Shown: one piece after another, positions 43,909 to 47,011 of the stretch | Layout: every line of letters begins with the position of its first letter | How positions within the stretch are numbered: position 1 is the stretch's first letter | From: Bacteroidota bacterium | Lineage (GTDB): Bacteria > Bacteroidota > Ignavibacteria > UBA10030 | Assembly: GCA_021813905.1 (NCBI GenBank) | Contig: JAKAJH010000025.1 | Span: forward strand, 1-47,011 | DNA length: 47,011 bases | Direction: 5' to 3' | Translations under genes and position numbers: made by a program | Notes under the pieces: generated by a model | Database searches by the model: none | Seen by the model: only the letters and a program-made list of their open reading frames with translations | What the model was told of the DNA's origin: nothing

Positions 43909-45393
43909 ATGAAGATGCACTGCCGTTCGATCCGTCCGGTGCTGTCCGCACTCGGGGGAGCGTTTCTCCTCGCATTTCTCACTGCTGCTCCGGTCCACCC
44001 GCAATCCAACCGGGAACGTCGATTTGCCGCGCGGGTCTCGCCGGACCAGTTGCAGCGCGTCGTTCGTCAGCTCGTGCATTTTGGAAACCGGCTGGGGGGG
44101 ACCGGCTCGGGCGACCGGTCGGCAGCCTCCGTGCAGCGCGCTCTTCGCTCTTTTGGACTGAAGACGACTGTCGAAGAGGACGATGCACTGCCGGTGTACA
44201 CGATTGATGACTGGTCGCTCACGGTTCAGGAGCCGCGGCGTCTGCGCGGCCTGATCCAGTACGCGGCACTGGCGGGTTTTTCGCCGACCACGCCTGTTCA
44301 TTCCGCCCGGCTAGTCCTTCTCCCGTCGGCTGACGATGTCGGCTCCGTCCGGGTGGACAGCCAGGCTGTGCTCTTCGACGGGGAAGTGACCGAATCCCTG
44401 TGTTCCGATCTTGCCAACGCAGGAGCGCGGGCCCTCGTGGCGTACCGCACGCTTCCGTCGGCTGCGTACACCCAAGGCGCGATGATCACCATGCTGCCGG
44501 CCCGCACCGACAACCCATTGCCGGTGTTTGATATCTCCAACACGGCCGGGGAACGTCTGCGCAAGGAATTGGGCGCGCACACGCCGGTCCGGATCCGCTT
44601 CAGCGCACACACGCGTTTTGCGACCGGACGCCCGCGCACGGTCATCGGCACGGTGCGGGGAACGAGCGGCAGAGAAATGATTGTGTGCGCGCACGGGGAT
44701 GCCGACTCCGGCGGCCCCGGCGCGGATGATAACGCCTCGGGAGTCGCAGCGGTCCTGGAACTGGCGCGAACGCTGGGCGGCATGGTCAATCGCCGCGAAT
44801 TGCCGCGGCCTGCCGTGACGATCCGGTTCGTTGTCTGGGGATCGGAGATCCACTCGACGCGAAGCTACATCCGGCGACACGCCGATGAGATGGATTCGCT
44901 CGTCGGGGTGATCAATTTCGATGAGGTCGGCTACGGCAAGACGCGCAACTGCCTGTATGCGGAAGGGAACGACGTCGAGGTGAACCGGGATCTCCTGACG
45001 ACGTTCCAGCAGGTGTTCGAAGCTTATGCCGGCAAGCCGGGCTTCTGGAAAGAGGCGACGACCAATCCCTCGCAGGGCGGGACCGATTCGTATGTGTTTC
45101 AAGGTCGTGAGATGCGCCGGCTCGGCGTGCATGCGGAGGAGATGCCGTCGATTACCGTCTTCACTGATGCCTGGAATACCGTGCGCTCCCTCCCGCAGAC
45201 ACGCGGATGGCGTTCGCCGGTCTGGCACGGCCATCCGGATTCCGTCGCCATCGACTACTCACCGTACTACCATTCAACGCTGGACATTCCGCGGCTGACG
45301 ACAGACAAAGAGCCGTCGAACATGCTGTGGGCGGTGAAAGCGACCGGGTGCGTGCTGCTGCGCACGGCGTGGGCCGCGCCGACCGAACGATGA
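43909..45393 (+). CDS. M28-family metallopeptidase-like protein with altered active site
   Basis: 494 residues from the ATG at 43909; signal peptide cleaved near APVHPQ. A protease-associated-like insert spans about 130-230. The M28 core carries H262 (CAHGDADSGG), D274 in GADDNASG, D338 in INFDEVGYG and H455 in PYYHSTLD, so the zinc ligands look intact. The usual GEE pair is GSE here (GSEIHSTRS, S312-E313): the metal-binding Glu is present but the preceding catalytic base is Ser. It may be a poor peptidase, a glutaminyl-cyclase-like relative, or a binding protein. Secreted or periplasmic. Confidence 0.75.
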   Translation: MKMHCRSIRPVLSALGGAFLLAFLTAAPVHPQSNRERRFAARVSPDQLQRVVRQLVHFGNRLGGTGSGDRSAASVQRALRSFGLKTTVEEDDALPVYTIDDWSLTVQEPRRLRGLIQYAALAGFSPTTPVHSARLVLLPSADDVGSVRVDSQAVLFDGEVTESLCSDLANAGARALVAYRTLPSAAYTQGAMITMLPARTDNPLPVFDISNTAGERLRKELGAHTPVRIRFSAHTRFATGRPRTVIGTVRGTSGREMIVCAHGDADSGGPGADDNASGVAAVLELARTLGGMVNRRELPRPAVTIRFVVWGSEIHSTRSYIRRHADEMDSLVGVINFDEVGYGKTRNCLYAEGNDVEVNRDLLTTFQQVFEAYAGKPGFWKEATTNPSQGGTDSYVFQGREMRRLGVHAEEMPSITVFTDAWNTVRSLPQTRGWRSPVWHGHPDSVAIDYSPYYHSTLDIPRLTTDKEPSNMLWAVKATGCVLLRTAWAAPTER

Positions 45394-45603
45394 ATTCGGG
45401 AAGAGGGGATGGAGGGAGCGGAAGAACCCTCCGTGCTCCTCGGGACGCCCGGTGAGGTTCGCAGTCCGGTCCGGAGAACGGATGAGCACCAATGCCGATT
45501 CTACCACTTCGGCCGTGAGCCCTGAAAGTGACCCCACGCTTTGCCTTTGCGAAATATCGCGGAAGCAAGCGACCGTCGGTGTGATGTTCCCAATGCGTCC
45601 GCA

Positions 45604-46455
45604 ATGAGAATGCCGGAAACTCCCTTCACATTCCAATTCGGTCGTCGCGCGTACGATCTTTCGTCACGGACATACGTGATGGGGATCCTGAACGTGACTC
45701 CCGATTCCTTTTCGGACGGAGGAAAATTCCTGGGCACGGAGGCGGCCGTCGAGCGCGGCGCGGAAATGGCAGGGGAAGGGGCGGACTTCATCGACGTCGG
45801 CGGCGAGTCGACCCGTCCGGGTTCATTCTCCCTCCCGACGGATGAAGAATTGGGTCGGGTGATCCCGGTGATTGAACAACTCGCCGGACGGATTCACGTG
45901 CCGATCTCCATCGACACGACGAAAGCCGAGGTGGCCCGGAGAGCGCTGGAGGCGGGCGCTTCCATCGTGAATGACATCAGCGCGCTTCTGGCGGATCCTC
46001 TCATGGTGGACCTCGTGGCGTCCCGGAATGCCTCGGTGATCCTGATGCACATGAAGGGCACGCCGCAGCACATGCAGGAGAACCCAACCTACTCGGATGT
46101 CGCGGCGGAGGTTGCCACATTCCTGCGTGATCGGCTTGCGTTTGCGCTCGCGAAGGGCATCCGCCAGATCATCGTCGATCCGGGGATCGGGTTCGGGAAG
46201 AAACTCGAGCACAATCTCCGGCTCCTTCGGGAACTCCGGTCATTGACCACGCTGGGGGTGCCCATCCTCGTCGGTCCGTCGCGGAAATCCTTCATTGGTG
46301 CGATCCTGGATCTCCCGGTGACCGAGCGACTGGAAGGCACCGCGGCCGCGGTCGCTGTGAGTATTCTCAACGGAGCCAACATCGTACGGGTTCACGATGT
46401 CAAGGCGATGAAGCGCGTTGCGAAGGTGGCCGATGCCCTCAAGCCGGTGCTCTGA
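45604..46455 (+). CDS. folP: Dihydropteroate synthase
   Basis: 283 residues from ATG at 45604 (45610 is an alternative; neither has a clear ribosome site). TIM barrel with pterin-binding VMGILNVTPDSFSDGG, DVGGESTRPGS, SIDTTKAEVARRAL, VNDISAL, LMHMKGTPQHMQ, DPGIGFGKKLEHN, GPSRKSFIG and the closing RVHDV. Condenses 6-hydroxymethyl-dihydropterin pyrophosphate with p-aminobenzoate in folate synthesis; the target of sulfonamides. Length and motif order are normal. It overlaps the next gene by 23 bases in another frame. Confidence 0.94.
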   Translation: MRMPETPFTFQFGRRAYDLSSRTYVMGILNVTPDSFSDGGKFLGTEAAVERGAEMAGEGADFIDVGGESTRPGSFSLPTDEELGRVIPVIEQLAGRIHVPISIDTTKAEVARRALEAGASIVNDISALLADPLMVDLVASRNASVILMHMKGTPQHMQENPTYSDVAAEVATFLRDRLAFALAKGIRQIIVDPGIGFGKKLEHNLRLLRELRSLTTLGVPILVGPSRKSFIGAILDLPVTERLEGTAAAVAVSILNGANIVRVHDVKAMKRVAKVADALKPVL

Positions 46456-47011
46456 GTCGGGCAAGGGGACGTGCTGCGTAATTCCGGCCTTCAATGCTGC
46501 CGAAAGCGTGGCAACCGTGGTGCTTGGCCTCCGGCGGATCCTTCCGGCTGCATCGATCACAGTGATTGACGATGGCTCCGGTGACGACACCGGCGGCATG
46601 GCTGCGGCAGCGGGCGCGACCGTATTGCGTCATGAGCGAAACCGCGGCAAAGGCGCGGCGTTGCGGACCGGCTTTGCGCATGCGATCGCGGATCCGCAGA
46701 CTGAATGCATCCTGACGCTGGACGCCGACGAGCAGCATCGCCCGGAGGACGCGCCGGATCTGATTCACCGCATGGATGTGTCCGGTGCGGACATCGTCAT
46801 CGGTTCCCGCCGACGGGCGGGATCGGGTATGCCGATCCACCGCATTGTCTCCAACATGATCACTTCGTTTCTTGTCAGCGCCCGTACTGGTCAGGATATC
46901 GCCGACAGTCAGTCCGGGTTTCGCTTCATCCGCCGAGCGGTGGTGGAACACACGGCGTTCCATCATGACGGATTTGAGGCCGAGACGGAATTCCTGCTTG
47001 CTGCGTCACAA
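46433..47011 (+). CDS. Family-2 glycosyltransferase, N-terminal part (3' truncated by window)
   Basis: 193 residues visible, open to the right edge, starting at an ATG inside the end of folP. GT-A motifs: CVIPAFNAAESVATVV, TVIDDGSGDDT, HERNRGKGAALRTGF, LDADEQHRPED (the DxD-like metal site) and VIGSRRRAG, with DSQSGFRFIRRAV further on. This is the dolichol/polyprenyl-phosphate mannosyltransferase-like branch, which passes a sugar from a nucleotide donor to a lipid carrier. The first 13 residues (SSRCSESGKGTC) do not resemble the family, so the true start could lie later. The membrane part, if any, is outside the window. Confidence 0.83.
   Translation, partial: MPSSRCSESGKGTCCVIPAFNAAESVATVVLGLRRILPAASITVIDDGSGDDTGGMAAAAGATVLRHERNRGKGAALRTGFAHAIADPQTECILTLDADEQHRPEDAPDLIHRMDVSGADIVIGSRRRAGSGMPIHRIVSNMITSFLVSARTGQDIADSQSGFRFIRRAVVEHTAFHHDGFEAETEFLLAASQ

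Noticed and set aside
45411-45432. Six-pair hairpin after the M28 gene
   Set aside because: GGAGGG/CCCTCC with a ten-base loop and no T run; too weak to call a terminator.
1-47011. Search for CRISPR arrays, tRNAs, rRNA, transposases, integrases and direct-repeat borders
   Set aside because: None seen by eye on either strand; composition is uniform and genes are tightly packed, with no sign of recent insertion.

Overview
The window is a GC-rich (roughly 60% by eye), gene-dense bacterial chromosome segment. Three predicted secreted proteins end in a beta-sandwich of the 'YPNPFNPTT...' or 'VPNPF...' type with a Gly-(I/V/L)-Tyr-(F/V) strand and a basic tail. This is the type IX secretion / FlgD-like sorting domain of the Bacteroidota-Ignavibacteriota-Calditrichota (FCB) lineages. 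With PorV-like barrels, a TonB-dependent receptor without a SusD partner, a BshA (bacillithiol) gene and sigma70-like rather than Bacteroidetes-type promoters, I infer an Ignavibacteriota-like organism. That placement is inference, not proof.

Region 1 (2-25781, all + strand) is a large locus for uronic-acid polysaccharides. In order it has a TonB-dependent receptor (cut by the left edge), a secreted sorting-domain protein, two PorV/FadL-like outer-membrane barrels, an SDR reductase, a PL17 oligoalginate lyase and a KdgF cupin. It continues with a surface heparinase-II/III-like lyase carrying a sorting domain, an ExuT-type MFS transporter, KduD, a KDPG aldolase fused to a VOC domain, an alginate-lyase-family (PL38-like) enzyme and a second sorting-domain protein. 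It ends with an esterase, a GH88 unsaturated glucuronyl hydrolase, a second PL38-like lyase, a GH2 enzyme and KDG kinase. The model is surface attack by tagged proteins, TonB-dependent uptake, periplasmic lyases and hydrolases, MFS import of unsaturated monouronate, then KdgF / reductase / KdgK / Eda to pyruvate and glyceraldehyde-3-phosphate. Likely substrates are alginate and/or glucuronan-like polymers. No dedicated regulator is visible.

Region 2 (25989-32650, + strand) has a 1194-residue outer-membrane-like protein of unknown function, an Ogt/MGMT DNA alkyl-repair protein and a PcrA/UvrD helicase.

Region 3 (32652-36093, - strand) reads, in transcription order, ABC ATPase, ABC-2 permease, BshA glycosyltransferase and a small PD-(D/E)XK-like protein that converges on pcrA with a one-base gap.

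Region 4 (36103-43863, + strand) is a complete SUF iron-sulfur operon: Rrf2 regulator with three Cys, an unrecognised 104-aa protein, SufB, SufC, SufD, SufS, SufU, an A-type carrier and SufT, followed by Fe/Mn superoxide dismutase and a hairpin. A dyad followed by a seven-T run sits in the leader ahead of rrf2.

Region 5 (43873-47011) has an M28-family peptidase whose presumed catalytic Glu is replaced by Ser, dihydropteroate synthase, and the start of a family-2 glycosyltransferase cut by the right edge. I saw no tRNA, rRNA, CRISPR array, insertion sequence or integrase.
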